A DNA stretch of 64,000 nt from an uncultured Alistipes sp. (GCF_910580175.1 NZ_CAJTXD010000002.1:401550-465549); one strand, 5' to 3'; counted from the stretch's first letter, positions 26,395 to 35,286 are shown. The notes: generated from the sequence alone by a model not told the origin. Made by a program: numbers and translations.

Positions 26395-27531
26395 ATGGCT
26401 AAGGGAGAAATCGTAAAACCGGAAGTGGCAGAGGGGCTTGTTCATGACGTTTGTATCATCATAGAGCAAGCGCAAAAGTCTGCGTATTTAGCTATCAATG
26501 AAACGCTCATCAAACGAAACTGGTTGTTGGGTATGCGTATCCAGCATGAGGTCTTGAAAGATCAACGGGCAGGATATGGCGATCAGGTTATAAAAACGCT
26601 GGCAAAAAAATTGACGGAGAAATACAAAACAGGTTTTACAAAGACCAATTTATATAACTATGTTGCTTTCTATCAGTCATGGCCAGACTTTTTCCACGCA
26701 GTGAGTGGAAAATCAGAAGACGAATCGCCAGACAACATTTTCCACGCAGTGAGTGGAAAATCAGCATCGGACTTTGATATTTTGCAATCACTGACTGCAA
26801 AAACGTCTATTCGCTTATCGTGGACACATTATCGTATAATTCTGCAAGAACCTACAACAAATGGTCGTACATGGTATGAGAACGAGGCGGCCAATGAAAT
26901 GTGGAGTACGCGGACATTGCAGCGGAATATATCATCGCAATACTATCATCGTCTGCTACGGTCGCAGAACAAGGCTGTTGTTCACGACGAAATGGTCAAA
27001 CTCACTCAGCCGCTGCAAGACAAGCTGGAGTTCCTGAAAAATCCTGTTATAGCAGAGTTCTTGGGATTCAAGAATAACACCGACTATACCGAGAATGCTT
27101 TGGAGCAGAGTATTATCGACCATCTGATTCCTTTCCTGATGGAGCTGGGTAAAGGTTTTGCGTTAGTTGATCGGCAGAAACATATACATACAGAGAAGCA
27201 GGACTATTATATAGATCTTGTGTTTTATAATTACCACCTGAGATGTTTTGTCCTGATCGACCTCAAAACCTCCAAATTGAGTCATCAGGATGTAGGTCAA
27301 ATGGATATGTATGTCAGGATGTACGATGAATTGGTGCGCCCCGAAGGACACAATCCAACTATAGGTCTATTGCTTTGCGCCGATACGGACGAGGATGTGG
27401 CACATTATTCCATACTCAATAACAATGATCATCTTTTTGCGGCGAAATACCTCACTTATATGCCGACCAAGGAAGAACTGCGCCGCGAGATTGAGCAGCA
27501 GAAAGAGTTTTTTAAGTTGCAAAATAAATAG
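26395..27531 (+). CDS. YhcG-type PDDEXK nuclease-like protein (DUF1016)
   Basis: 378 residues from the ATG at 26395. The N-terminal DUF1016 domain (about 10-200) includes YLAINETLIKRNWLLG, the YGDQVIKTLAKKLTEKYKTGFTKTNLYNYVAFYQ segment and LSWTHYRIIL. The C-terminal YhcG nuclease domain has DYYIDLVFYNYHLRCFVLIDLKTSKL, with the D...xDxK pattern of PD-(D/E)XK enzymes. Such genes often sit inside type I restriction loci; their role is uncertain. Residues about 100-125 contain an in-frame duplication of FHAVSGKS. It sits inside the shufflon and would flip with the larger inversions. Confidence 0.85.
   Translation: MAKGEIVKPEVAEGLVHDVCIIIEQAQKSAYLAINETLIKRNWLLGMRIQHEVLKDQRAGYGDQVIKTLAKKLTEKYKTGFTKTNLYNYVAFYQSWPDFFHAVSGKSEDESPDNIFHAVSGKSASDFDILQSLTAKTSIRLSWTHYRIILQEPTTNGRTWYENEAANEMWSTRTLQRNISSQYYHRLLRSQNKAVVHDEMVKLTQPLQDKLEFLKNPVIAEFLGFKNNTDYTENALEQSIIDHLIPFLMELGKGFALVDRQKHIHTEKQDYYIDLVFYNYHLRCFVLIDLKTSKLSHQDVGQMDMYVRMYDELVRPEGHNPTIGLLLCADTDEDVAHYSILNNNDHLFAAKYLTYMPTKEELRREIEQQKEFFKLQNK
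26690..26764 (+). repeat. tandem hairpin repeat inside the YhcG-type gene
   Basis: A 27-base unit starting TTTTCCACGCAGTGAGTGG occurs exactly at 26690-26716 and 26738-26764, 48 bases (16 codons) apart. Each unit is a hairpin (TTTTCCAC and GTGGAAAA around a 7-base loop) and codes FHAVSGKS. Confidence 0.85.
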
Positions 27532-27546
27532 ACTTGCAGCTAACGC

Positions 27547-28155
27547 ATGAACATAATAGATACCATAGAATTATTCATTAGCGGAGACTGGGGCGAAGAA
27601 AGCTATTCGGAGAGTATGCCTTGCAAAGTCGCGTGCGTACGAGGTGCGGATATTGCACCCATAAATAACAGCGATTTCAGTCATATCCCTACACGCTATA
27701 TCAATCGGCAATCTTTTGAGACCAAATGCTTGCAAGTTGGTGATATTGTCGTGGAGAAATCCGGCGGAAGCCCTACGCAATCAACCGGTCGCGTTGTTTT
27801 TATCTCGCAAGAATTAATCGACACGGTGGGAGCTGTTGTGTGTTCCAATTTCTGCGTTGCCTTTCGGGTAAAGGGAAAGTGGAATCCTCGCTATGTGTTC
27901 TATTACTTGCAATATATTTACAATAATGATGTTTTCTTCAATTTTGAGGGCAAAACCTCTGGATTGAAGAATCTCCAATTAAAAGCCGCATATAAAGCCA
28001 TTCCTATTGAAGATATTGATAAAATACGCCAAAACAAAGTGGTTGCCGTTTTAGACAGCATTCATCGTAAAATAGCAATCAATCGTGCGTTAAATCAGAA
28101 TTTACCGCCACTTGACCGTTCATCAGAAGCGGTAAGAGTTCGTCGCGCTGCTTAG
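27547..28155 (+). pseudogene. alternative HsdS N-terminal half (TRD1), lacking its C-half
   Basis: Begins with ATG 15 bases after the YhcG-type stop. It codes a target-recognition domain (about 1-160, ELFISGDWGEESYSES...AIPIEDIDKIRQNK) and the start of the central helix (VVAVLDSIHRKIAINRALNQNL) up to the 14-bp site. Beyond the site it reads nonsense (PPLDRSSEAVRVRRAA) that is the reverse strand of the active hsdS 3' end. If the segment between 28091 and 28764 is inverted, it joins in frame to a C-terminal half (LNQNLEAMAK...). It is therefore a conditional gene, not a dead one. Confidence 0.85.
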
Positions 28156-29302
28156 CCAATGCTTGATTTTCCTTTTTGTTTCGAGTTATCTGTTCCATCA
28201 AATTTTGCGTAATCTTTTCAAATTTTTCAGCGATCATATTTGATGGAACAACGATTAATTGTTCCTTTAAGAAACTATAGTGTCTGGCATATCCTTTCCC
28301 AATCTTTATATTTTTCACGACAAAATACAGATATTCAATGGAGATGTTGGTGTTATTGGACAACATTACCTGTGTTCCATCTGCACCTCTAACAAAAGGA
28401 AAATTCACATATTTAACAGCGCAGGAATGGTCTCCAAAAATGACTGCTGGATATTGGCCAACTACAGCCTCTTTCCTATCTGTGAAGCCAGCATAGTAAA
28501 CCTCCGTGGTTTGATCAATTACTGGGTATATTCCATCTACAAGATATTCATTCGTACTAAGCCGAGGAGTGCTTATCACTTTACCCAAGATATTGCCAAT
28601 ATTTGTAACTTCCCAATCTTTGGGTATTTCTCGTTTCAGCTTCTCATTCCAAACCATTTCCCCACCGCTTGATCTATACGGTTTCCCCTCCTCATTTGGA
28701 AAATCAAACTGTACAAACCAGTAATCGTAAAGCTGCTTTGCCATCGCCTCTAAATTCTGATTTATCTGCCGATTAAGTTCTATTTTGCGGTCAAGAGTAC
28801 GGAGCAACTTGCCTATGCGTTTTTGTTTTACCAATTCAGGGATCCATACAGTGCAATCTTTGATTTTATCCGGTGATGTATGTCTGATTTTAGTTTGTTG
28901 GGCCGCAACACTTAATTGTTGTTTTACTATAGGTGATGATATGAGATAGAAAGCGAAATCCTTGTCTAACAAGTTCTCTTTGCAAACAATCTTAGCCACA
29001 TCTTGGCTTTGAATATATTTACCGCTTTCGGGAATAATAGCAGTAGAGCCAAGTAACCCTATTGTTTGTTCAGTCAAAGGTGTAATAATATCTCCCTCTT
29101 CCATTAAAAACTGAGGCTTGAAGTCTCCGATATAATAAAGATTGTCCTTCGACTTATTCTCTTTAAAGCAGTTATTCTGATAGTTGAAATTCCCACAAGT
29201 TAAGCGAACATATTTACCCTCAGCGGCATAATACTCGCCACTAAGACTTGCACCTCTTGTAACATCAAGAATTTCTCCCAATTTATATTTTTTAAGATCC
29301 AT
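28079..29302 (-). CDS. hsdS: type I restriction specificity subunit HsdS (active copy)
   Basis: 407 residues, normal length. It sets the DNA target of the methylase and nuclease complex. TRD1 (about 1-150, KKYKLGEILDVTRGASL...), first spacer helix (ELVKQKRIGKLLRTLDRKIELNRQINQNLEAMAKQLYDYW, 157-195), TRD2 (about 215-370), and second spacer helix ending KQRDELLPLLMNGQVAVNSDL. The 14-bp sites code INQNL (180-184) and VNSDL (400-404), so the whole C-half can be exchanged without breaking the frame. The ATG at 29302 directly follows the stop of the small membrane gene. It ends convergently with the alternative N-half, sharing site D. Confidence 0.93.
   Translation of the reverse strand: MDLKKYKLGEILDVTRGASLSGEYYAAEGKYVRLTCGNFNYQNNCFKENKSKDNLYYIGDFKPQFLMEEGDIITPLTEQTIGLLGSTAIIPESGKYIQSQDVAKIVCKENLLDKDFAFYLISSPIVKQQLSVAAQQTKIRHTSPDKIKDCTVWIPELVKQKRIGKLLRTLDRKIELNRQINQNLEAMAKQLYDYWFVQFDFPNEEGKPYRSSGGEMVWNEKLKREIPKDWEVTNIGNILGKVISTPRLSTNEYLVDGIYPVIDQTTEVYYAGFTDRKEAVVGQYPAVIFGDHSCAVKYVNFPFVRGADGTQVMLSNNTNISIEYLYFVVKNIKIGKGYARHYSFLKEQLIVVPSNMIAEKFEKITQNLMEQITRNKKENQALAKQRDELLPLLMNGQVAVNSDLTHD
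28091..28104 (+). repeat. shufflon site D (forward)
   Basis: TAAATCAGAATTTA on the plus strand. It codes LNQNL at the end of the plus-strand N-half and, read on the minus strand, VNSDL near the end of the active hsdS. One site thus serves two opposing genes. Confidence 0.85.
28751..28764 (+). repeat. shufflon site E (reverse)
   Basis: TAAATTCTGATTTA on the plus strand; on the minus strand it codes INQNL in the middle of the active hsdS. It forms an inverted pair with site D (660 bases apart) and with site A. Confidence 0.85.
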
Positions 29303-29713
29303 TTATCGCGTTGCCTTTTTTATATAATCCTGTATTAGAGACAGATTTACCTCTATCTCTTTTCGCTTTGCCACAAGTTGAGCAAGATCCTCTATTTGTT
29401 CCGCCTTTTCTTGGGCAGCAATGATATGGTCAATTCTTGCTCCGCCAACAAAAGGATATACCGTATCGACATCCATTTGAGCATCTTCAATTTGGCTGTC
29501 TAATTCAGCAAGTTGTCGCTGATATTTTCGTTGTGCTTCTACTATATCCAAATTATTGGCTGCAACAAACACATCGAGCAGGTGACGAATAGCATTAATC
29601 TGTTGCCGGGCATCTTTCGAAGAACTGCGGGCAACATTTAGCGCAACAATTATAGCAATTACACTAATTATAGGACTTAATAGCGTAGCCCATTGAGTCA
29701 AGCTGTCAAGCAT
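29303..29713 (-). CDS. small membrane-anchored coiled-coil protein in the hsd operon
   Basis: 136 residues. One hydrophobic segment near the N-terminus (WATLLSPIISVIAIIVALNVA, about 8-28), then a Gln/Glu/Ala-rich helical region likely to form a coiled coil. No enzyme motif is seen and I recognise no named family. Its start overlaps the hsdM end by eight bases and its stop touches the hsdS ATG, so it is a fixed operon member. A role in attaching or controlling the complex is possible but unproven. Confidence 0.7.
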   Translation of the reverse strand: MLDSLTQWATLLSPIISVIAIIVALNVARSSSKDARQQINAIRHLLDVFVAANNLDIVEAQRKYQRQLAELDSQIEDAQMDVDTVYPFVGGARIDHIIAAQEKAEQIEDLAQLVAKRKEIEVNLSLIQDYIKKATR

Positions 29714-31349
29714 CGCACGATTGGTTAAATTTCAATGTCTTCAACTGTGCCATTATCTCCTTTTCAAGCCGGTGGCTTTCCGCAAATTGTTCGGTGAGAG
29801 TCTTTTCGTAGTCCGCCATACGCTTGTTGAACTCCTCTTCTGTAATATCGACATATTCAATCTTAATGTCGAAATATTGTCCGGCAGAGAAGCTATACCC
29901 TTTTTCCGCTACTTCTTCGTAGGATGGAGTAACCGAAAATTGGTCTATCGCTTTCTCGTTTCGGAACGTATTTACAATCTGTGCTATCTCATCAGGACGA
30001 AGATTGGTCTTTTGGTTCTTTCCTATTTTGATGGTTTCGCCAAGTTTGCTTGCATCGATAAACACAGGCTTTTCGGTCTTATTTTTATCTACGAAAACCA
30101 CACTTACATTCGTACCTGTGTTTGCGAATACATTGCTCGGCATACTTACTACACCTTTTAAAATCTTATTATCTACGAGGTGTTTACGGATTTTGAGCGC
30201 AATACCGCTCTTGGCTGTAATAAATCCGGTAGGCACAACGATAGCACCCTTGCCCGTTTCTTTCAGACTGTAAAGCAAATGCTGAAAGAAGCAGAGGTAA
30301 ATTTCCATACTTTTCTTATCCTTATTGGGTATATTGGGAATACCCGCAAAGAAACGTCCACGGTAATGGTCGGCTTGGAGGTCTGAATGATATTCGGAAA
30401 AATCGAGCTTGAAAGGCGGGTTGCTGACGATATAGTCGAACTTGCGTAATTCGTGTCCCTCTTTGTGATAAGGATGTTTCAGCGTATTGCCTTGTATGAC
30501 GTGCGTCAGAGAATGGCTCATGCTGTTCAGTATGAGATTCAGCATCAGCATAGTAGATGATTTATCACTAATATCTTGTGTGAAAACTGTACAATTTTGC
30601 TCTCCAATTTGGTGGGCGAGTGCAATGACAAGCGTGCCCGTCCCGGCCGATGGGTCATAGCAAGTTACGCTTTTTATACCCTCGTTCTCGTCAACAAGCA
30701 ATTGAGCCATAATAGAAGCAATGGCGTGTGGCGTATAGTATTCGGCATAGTTGCCGCCGCCGTTGGAGTTGTAGTCCTTAATCAGGTATTCAAATATGGT
30801 GGAGAAGAAATCATACCCGGCTGCGAAAGCCGCTTCAAAAGAGAAGCTTGCCACATCGCCGATTAACGATTTGCAAAAGCCGTTTTTCTTTGCAGAGCCT
30901 CCCGTCACTACCTCCGAGAGCGGTTTCATAATGGAAATACGGGTTTCGTCCTCGTTGAGAATGTAGAAAATCTCCTCGTTGGTATCGGCAATAGCCTCCA
31001 ATGTCGCATCGAACAGAGTGGCAAAATTATCCTCATTCTGACGTTTGGCAAGATATGGTATCAGATGCTCTTTTTTCAATACAATGGTGTCGAGCATCAT
31101 ATCGCACATCTCTTCGTATTCATCATCGGATAGTCGCTCCAATGCCTCGTAAACATCCTTCGCCTCGGCAAGTTCTGGCAATGTCCGTTTTGCCTCATAG
31201 ATAAACTTATCATTGAGAAACTTATATAGAAACGTCTCTACGATAACCGTATATTCATTTCCGCTATTGCCAAGACCGATATTGTTTGTCGTACTTTTCA
31301 GACGGTCGATAAGGTCTTTTGTCTGCTGCTTGATGATGTCAATACTCAT
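29706..31349 (-). CDS. hsdM: type I methyltransferase subunit HsdM
   Basis: 547 residues. Transfers methyl from S-adenosylmethionine to adenine at the target chosen by HsdS. An N-terminal helical domain (about 1-150) precedes the catalytic domain: YDPSAGTGTL (AdoMet motif I) and SNPPF (adenine N6 methylase motif IV) in DYIVSNPPFKLDF. The ATG at 31349 is used; an upstream TTG at 31355 would overlap the hsdR stop. It starts two bases after hsdR. Confidence 0.95.
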   Translation of the reverse strand: MSIDIIKQQTKDLIDRLKSTTNNIGLGNSGNEYTVIVETFLYKFLNDKFIYEAKRTLPELAEAKDVYEALERLSDDEYEEMCDMMLDTIVLKKEHLIPYLAKRQNEDNFATLFDATLEAIADTNEEIFYILNEDETRISIMKPLSEVVTGGSAKKNGFCKSLIGDVASFSFEAAFAAGYDFFSTIFEYLIKDYNSNGGGNYAEYYTPHAIASIMAQLLVDENEGIKSVTCYDPSAGTGTLVIALAHQIGEQNCTVFTQDISDKSSTMLMLNLILNSMSHSLTHVIQGNTLKHPYHKEGHELRKFDYIVSNPPFKLDFSEYHSDLQADHYRGRFFAGIPNIPNKDKKSMEIYLCFFQHLLYSLKETGKGAIVVPTGFITAKSGIALKIRKHLVDNKILKGVVSMPSNVFANTGTNVSVVFVDKNKTEKPVFIDASKLGETIKIGKNQKTNLRPDEIAQIVNTFRNEKAIDQFSVTPSYEEVAEKGYSFSAGQYFDIKIEYVDITEEEFNKRMADYEKTLTEQFAESHRLEKEIMAQLKTLKFNQSCDA

Positions 31350-31351
31350 AA

Positions 31352-34300
31352 TCAATATATGGTTTGATATTCCTTGAAAATAACATCGCTAACATATTTA
31401 CGAGCCGGACGCTCCGTGGAAATCTGCGCATCCTTGAAACGGCGGGTGACGTAAGTCAATATGTTTTTGGTAAAATAAGCCGGAGTTTCGACAATCGCTT
31501 CGTTGTGGAAGAATGCATCGTCTACATCTTCTTTTATAAGCAGCAAGACAGCCGTCACCTGCTCTTTCTTTTTTGTCCAAGCGTAGGTGCGAGGTTCGGT
31601 ATGTTCCCGTTCTTCTCTGTTCGCCTGTTCGGTCAACCGTTTTTCGATACGCACGAACTTGGGATCTCCATTATAGGCGATCGCCCGCAACGCATCGCGT
31701 TCGTTCATTTGGCGAATGCGTTTCAGTATGCCGTTAATGTTTTGGACGCGGTCATGCATATTAAATTCACCTTCCGATTCCATCTCTTTCTTCTTGAAAA
31801 GTGCGAGGAAGTCTGCGAGGATAGACCGATATTCCGGGTCATCGGGGTCAACGCAAGCGTTCAATTGGTTCCGAGTGTGAGCCACCGATTGTCTATATTG
31901 CTCTTGAAGTTCGAGTTCCTCTTCCCCTTTCTTATAGAACGAGAAATGTATGTTTTCCAATGCGGCATTCAGCAGTTGCTTCACACTTTCGCGGTCGTTC
32001 GAGTTCTGCTCATACGAGAGAAGGTCAAGGCGGTTGCGTGCCGCTTTGATAAGATTTGATATTTCGGGTATATCGACAATCTCTTTCGCTTCCGGACTTT
32101 CCTGTGAAATTAGCATATTCTGCATACTGCGCAGGATTTCCAAACTTTTACTTACGGAACGGACTGTGGCAAGGTCGTCCACCAAATTGAGCTGGCGAGA
32201 AAAGATTTGAGGATTGGTCAAGTCGTAGTCTGCCAAAGTTACTTTAGCATCTGCGACATTTTTCATCGCCTCCTCAATGGTAACAAACAGCCTATCCATA
32301 GAAGAAGTGTTTTTTTGACCGACCTCTTTTTCAAGTTCTTCTTGATAGTCCTTATTTGTCTTGCTGTATTCTTCCTCGATATTGGCAAAATCCACGACAT
32401 GCCCGAACTTCATAGCCTTGTACGGACGATTGACGCGCGTAAGCGTTTGCAGCAGATTATGTTCCTTGACCATACGGTGCAGGTACAATTTCTTCAATCG
32501 CGGAGCGTCAAAGCCTGTTTGCAGCATTTGAAACACGATCAGCAGATCGACTTTTCCGTTTTTGAACAAATCAATCCATTTGGAACGGGTGGATTTATCG
32601 AAGCTGTCATAGAGGATAAGGGCAGCGCGATAACGCCCTTTTCGGGGTGAGGTCTTTTTGACCTCAATTTCGTTAGCCGAGATACTGCGGTAGATTATTT
32701 GTCCATCCTCGCCCGTATAATTGTCGAGTTCCGATTCATCGGCATAGTTTTCCAAAAACAGCCGATACATCATTATCGCTTGTTCTTTGCTGTTGCATAC
32801 AGCAAGTACACCCAATGATGGGTCGGAATATTTGCTCCGGAACTCCTGCAAGTCGTTGATAATATAGTCGAGTAAAGGGTGTACGTAATTCTTATGGGCA
32901 TAGACATCGACTTCTTTAACAGTTTGCTTTTTTACCCTTATGCTGTTAAGGGCTTCTTTCATTCTTATCTTAAAGTTTGACCCGATGTCTTCGCGTATGA
33001 GCCGGAGCGTGTAACCATCTGCAATAGAGGCGTTGTAATAATATGTGTGGATGTAATCGCCGAAAATATCTTTGGTATTATATCCTTCGCCGATTATGGG
33101 TGTGCCCGTCAACGCTATTTTGATTGCATTCTCGTCGCTCGCAATCAAATTTTTCAAAAAACTGCCTTCTGGGTTATAATTACGGTGCGCCTCATCAATA
33201 AAATAAATGCGCTTCACCTTGACGTTATACGCATTTTTAGCGAGTGCCCGACTGTCTTTGGAGAACTTTTGGATATTGATAACAGTTATTTCCAATCTGC
33301 CCTCTTGGTTTTGAGTAGTCACACCAGCCTTTATCAGATTGACAAAATCCTCTTTGCTTTGAACGGAATTGACTTTCAAACCTCTACGAGTAAACTCTTT
33401 TTGTGCCTGCTCCAAAAGATCGATACGATCTACAATAAAGAAGAACTGCGGGACTATGCCTTGGCGAGAATAATAATCGGTCAGGTATTTGACATTAAAA
33501 TACGCAAGCGCAGTCTTGCCGCTGCCTTGAGTATGCCAAATAATACCTTTACGTTCCTCTTTATCAAGGTGTCGTTCAATCGCTTTTGTCGCGAATACTT
33601 GCGGATAGCGCATAATATGCTTTTGCAATCCATTGGGATGGTCTACGTAAGCTATTCCGTAGCGCAAGAAGAAATAGAAACGCTCAAAACTGAACAAACT
33701 CTCACAAATGCGCTTGGTCGGTGTCTCGACTTTGCAATTCGTTTTGTACTCGCTATTGTTTTTATATTGAGGCACATTGTTGTCACGCAGCAATATCTCC
33801 TCGTCTTCGGGAGAAACAGTGTTATATCTTTTCTGAATAGGGAAACTATCTTGTCCTTCCTCTCGAAAGCAATTATAGAGGGTATCGGTTTTGCCGATAG
33901 TAGCGTAATAAGCTCCCTGTTTCAGTTGTTCGTCGTATTCCATATCGTTGCTGAATACCATAATTTGCGTGATATTCAGATAACGGCGGAAACAGGGATT
34001 GGCAAACCTTGCCTTCATACGGTTGCGCTCGGCATCGATTCCTTCATGATTGTTTTCCTTTTTCACTTCAATAAAAGCCAGAGGCAAGCCATTGACGAAA
34101 ATGGTTATGTCGGGACGGAAGTTGTCGCTTGACAGATCGCCACAAGTCATTTCGGTTGCCACTTGGAACGTGTTGTTGCGAATGAAGTTCGTGGAAGAAG
34201 ATAAGTCGATTATTTTGTTTGTGGTGTCAAGCAGCAATTCTTTATAAAACTGCCTGCCAAGATCGTCGTTGTTGAGCGACTTCTGAATACTATGAAGCAT

Positions 34301-34516
34301 AACGTCTGCATCTTCTTGTGTAGACAGAGGATTCAGCCGCAAATAAGCTTCCGAAAATGGTTGTAGCAAGATGTTCGTAAGAGCATCGGATTCCGTTTTC
34401 GGAATTGTCACATACTTAGTGAACAGTCCCTTTTGAGATATGTATTTATACCCCATTCCTATAAGATGTATAAGCGTGGGGAACTTTACTCTGCTATCTT
34501 CACTAAATGCGCCCAT
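31352..34516 (-). CDS. hsdR: type I restriction endonuclease subunit HsdR
   Basis: 1054 residues, the normal length. An N-terminal PD-(D/E)XK nuclease domain has RPDITIFVNGLPLAFIEVKK near residue 145-155. The superfamily 2 motor domain has Walker A TQGSGKT near residue 330, DEAH near 440 and LTGTPI. The helicase second lobe contains the TRVNRPYKAMKFGHVVDFA segment. The C-terminal 250 residues are helical and bind the methylase. It is first in the hsdR-hsdM-ORF-hsdS operon; no frameshift is seen, so restriction should be active. Confidence 0.95.
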   Translation of the reverse strand: MGAFSEDSRVKFPTLIHLIGMGYKYISQKGLFTKYVTIPKTESDALTNILLQPFSEAYLRLNPLSTQEDADVMLHSIQKSLNNDDLGRQFYKELLLDTTNKIIDLSSSTNFIRNNTFQVATEMTCGDLSSDNFRPDITIFVNGLPLAFIEVKKENNHEGIDAERNRMKARFANPCFRRYLNITQIMVFSNDMEYDEQLKQGAYYATIGKTDTLYNCFREEGQDSFPIQKRYNTVSPEDEEILLRDNNVPQYKNNSEYKTNCKVETPTKRICESLFSFERFYFFLRYGIAYVDHPNGLQKHIMRYPQVFATKAIERHLDKEERKGIIWHTQGSGKTALAYFNVKYLTDYYSRQGIVPQFFFIVDRIDLLEQAQKEFTRRGLKVNSVQSKEDFVNLIKAGVTTQNQEGRLEITVINIQKFSKDSRALAKNAYNVKVKRIYFIDEAHRNYNPEGSFLKNLIASDENAIKIALTGTPIIGEGYNTKDIFGDYIHTYYYNASIADGYTLRLIREDIGSNFKIRMKEALNSIRVKKQTVKEVDVYAHKNYVHPLLDYIINDLQEFRSKYSDPSLGVLAVCNSKEQAIMMYRLFLENYADESELDNYTGEDGQIIYRSISANEIEVKKTSPRKGRYRAALILYDSFDKSTRSKWIDLFKNGKVDLLIVFQMLQTGFDAPRLKKLYLHRMVKEHNLLQTLTRVNRPYKAMKFGHVVDFANIEEEYSKTNKDYQEELEKEVGQKNTSSMDRLFVTIEEAMKNVADAKVTLADYDLTNPQIFSRQLNLVDDLATVRSVSKSLEILRSMQNMLISQESPEAKEIVDIPEISNLIKAARNRLDLLSYEQNSNDRESVKQLLNAALENIHFSFYKKGEEELELQEQYRQSVAHTRNQLNACVDPDDPEYRSILADFLALFKKKEMESEGEFNMHDRVQNINGILKRIRQMNERDALRAIAYNGDPKFVRIEKRLTEQANREEREHTEPRTYAWTKKKEQVTAVLLLIKEDVDDAFFHNEAIVETPAYFTKNILTYVTRRFKDAQISTERPARKYVSDVIFKEYQTIY

Positions 34517-34652
34517 TACTTATTTCGTATATTAAACAAAACACCTTCGCTATCTTTGCGAGGCCGACCAAAGCCTATCAGACAGTGAAAGTGTTTTTCT
34601 ATCCTGTTGTTAATATTTTATTTCAGGCCCTTAACGCATTGTTTATTCAATG

Positions 34653-34660
34653 CAAAGTTA
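34653..34660 (-). promoter_or_regulatory. hsd operon promoter -7 element
   Basis: Minus-strand TAACTTTG, about 137 bases upstream of the hsdR ATG. Confidence 0.5.
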
Positions 34661-35265
34661 GCATTTTTTATCGATATCCATTGCTAATTCGATAATTAAG
34701 TTTATAAGAATCCTTATGAATGATGTAATTTACAGTTGTAAATTTTGGCATTAATGATTCGTTGCTATAAACATGCTTATAGCAATACGGGGTTCCCAAC
34801 TTCGGAGGAAAAGCTTCGCATCCTGCAATGGCAAATACTTTTCGGGCTACTTTTTTAGTCCGTTTGAGCGATTGAAAGACATTTTGCCATATTCCGACAG
34901 TCTCACTTTGGGGAGAACCCGAAGGGTTTTGAATAGCGTATTACAGCATGCAATGTCCATTTGCCTACACTCAACCTCGACCTTTGGCAGAAGGTTGCGA
35001 CTTCAGCCTCAGAGTGTTGATGCCGGAGACTATTCGTGTAGGTTAACGTGCTTTATAGGATGAAGGTTCAAACAAGCAAAAGATCGTGTCGCGGCTCAAT
35101 GCCAAACGAGCATTGACAGCCTAAGAAATCGAGCAAATCAAAGCCGTAAAAGATAAATAAATTCGTGATACTATATTACAGATTCTGCAAAAAGGATTAC
35201 TTTTGCAATAGGATAAAAAGTTGTTTGAAATCGTGAAAATAAAGTGATCTTACACACTTTACGAC
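34661..35265. other. right-end region of the element, remnants only
   Basis: About 600 bases between the hsd promoter and attR. Short open frames exist on both strands (for example 34773-35063 plus) but they are interrupted and I recognise no family. Probably decayed element DNA. Confidence 0.4.
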
Positions 35266-35286
35266 TTACTTATCCGTTGCCTTTTT
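35266..35286 (+). repeat. right attachment-like direct repeat (attR)
   Basis: Identical to 14719-14739 over 21 bases in the same orientation; flanking bases differ on both sides (C/G before, T/C after). Confidence 0.75.

Larger units (their letters stand above)
24577..29302. other. type I specificity shufflon
   Basis: Region containing every recombination site and hsdS part. Left to right: silent C-terminal half (plus), recombinase (plus), YhcG-type nuclease (plus), alternative N-terminal half (plus), active hsdS (minus). Four exact 14-bp sites alternate in orientation (24581 forward, 25292 reverse, 28091 forward, 28751 reverse). Inversion between 28091 and 28751 moves the active C-half from the minus-strand to the plus-strand N-half. 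Inversion between 24581 and 28751 puts the silent C-half on the minus-strand N-half. Known precedent: recombinase-linked hsdS inversion systems of Bacteroides. Confidence 0.85.
14719..35286. mobile_element. integrated defence element bounded by 21-bp direct repeats
   Basis: A perfect 21-bp direct repeat marks 14719-14739 and 35266-35286. The DNA between holds two tandem tyrosine integrases next to the left repeat, an orphan mobilization gene, and only defence or recombination cargo. Flanking genes (fabD, rfbB) are chromosomal and GC-rich, whereas 18,000-22,750 and 24,290-34,700 are plainly AT-rich. No conjugation machinery or relaxase is present, so it looks like a decayed mobilizable element. 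The integrase region is GC-rich, so the element is a mosaic. Confidence 0.75.

Noticed and set aside
34773..35063. 96-codon plus-strand frame near attR
   Set aside because: Cys/Ser/Arg-rich, no family recognised, surrounded by interrupted frames; treated as element remnant.
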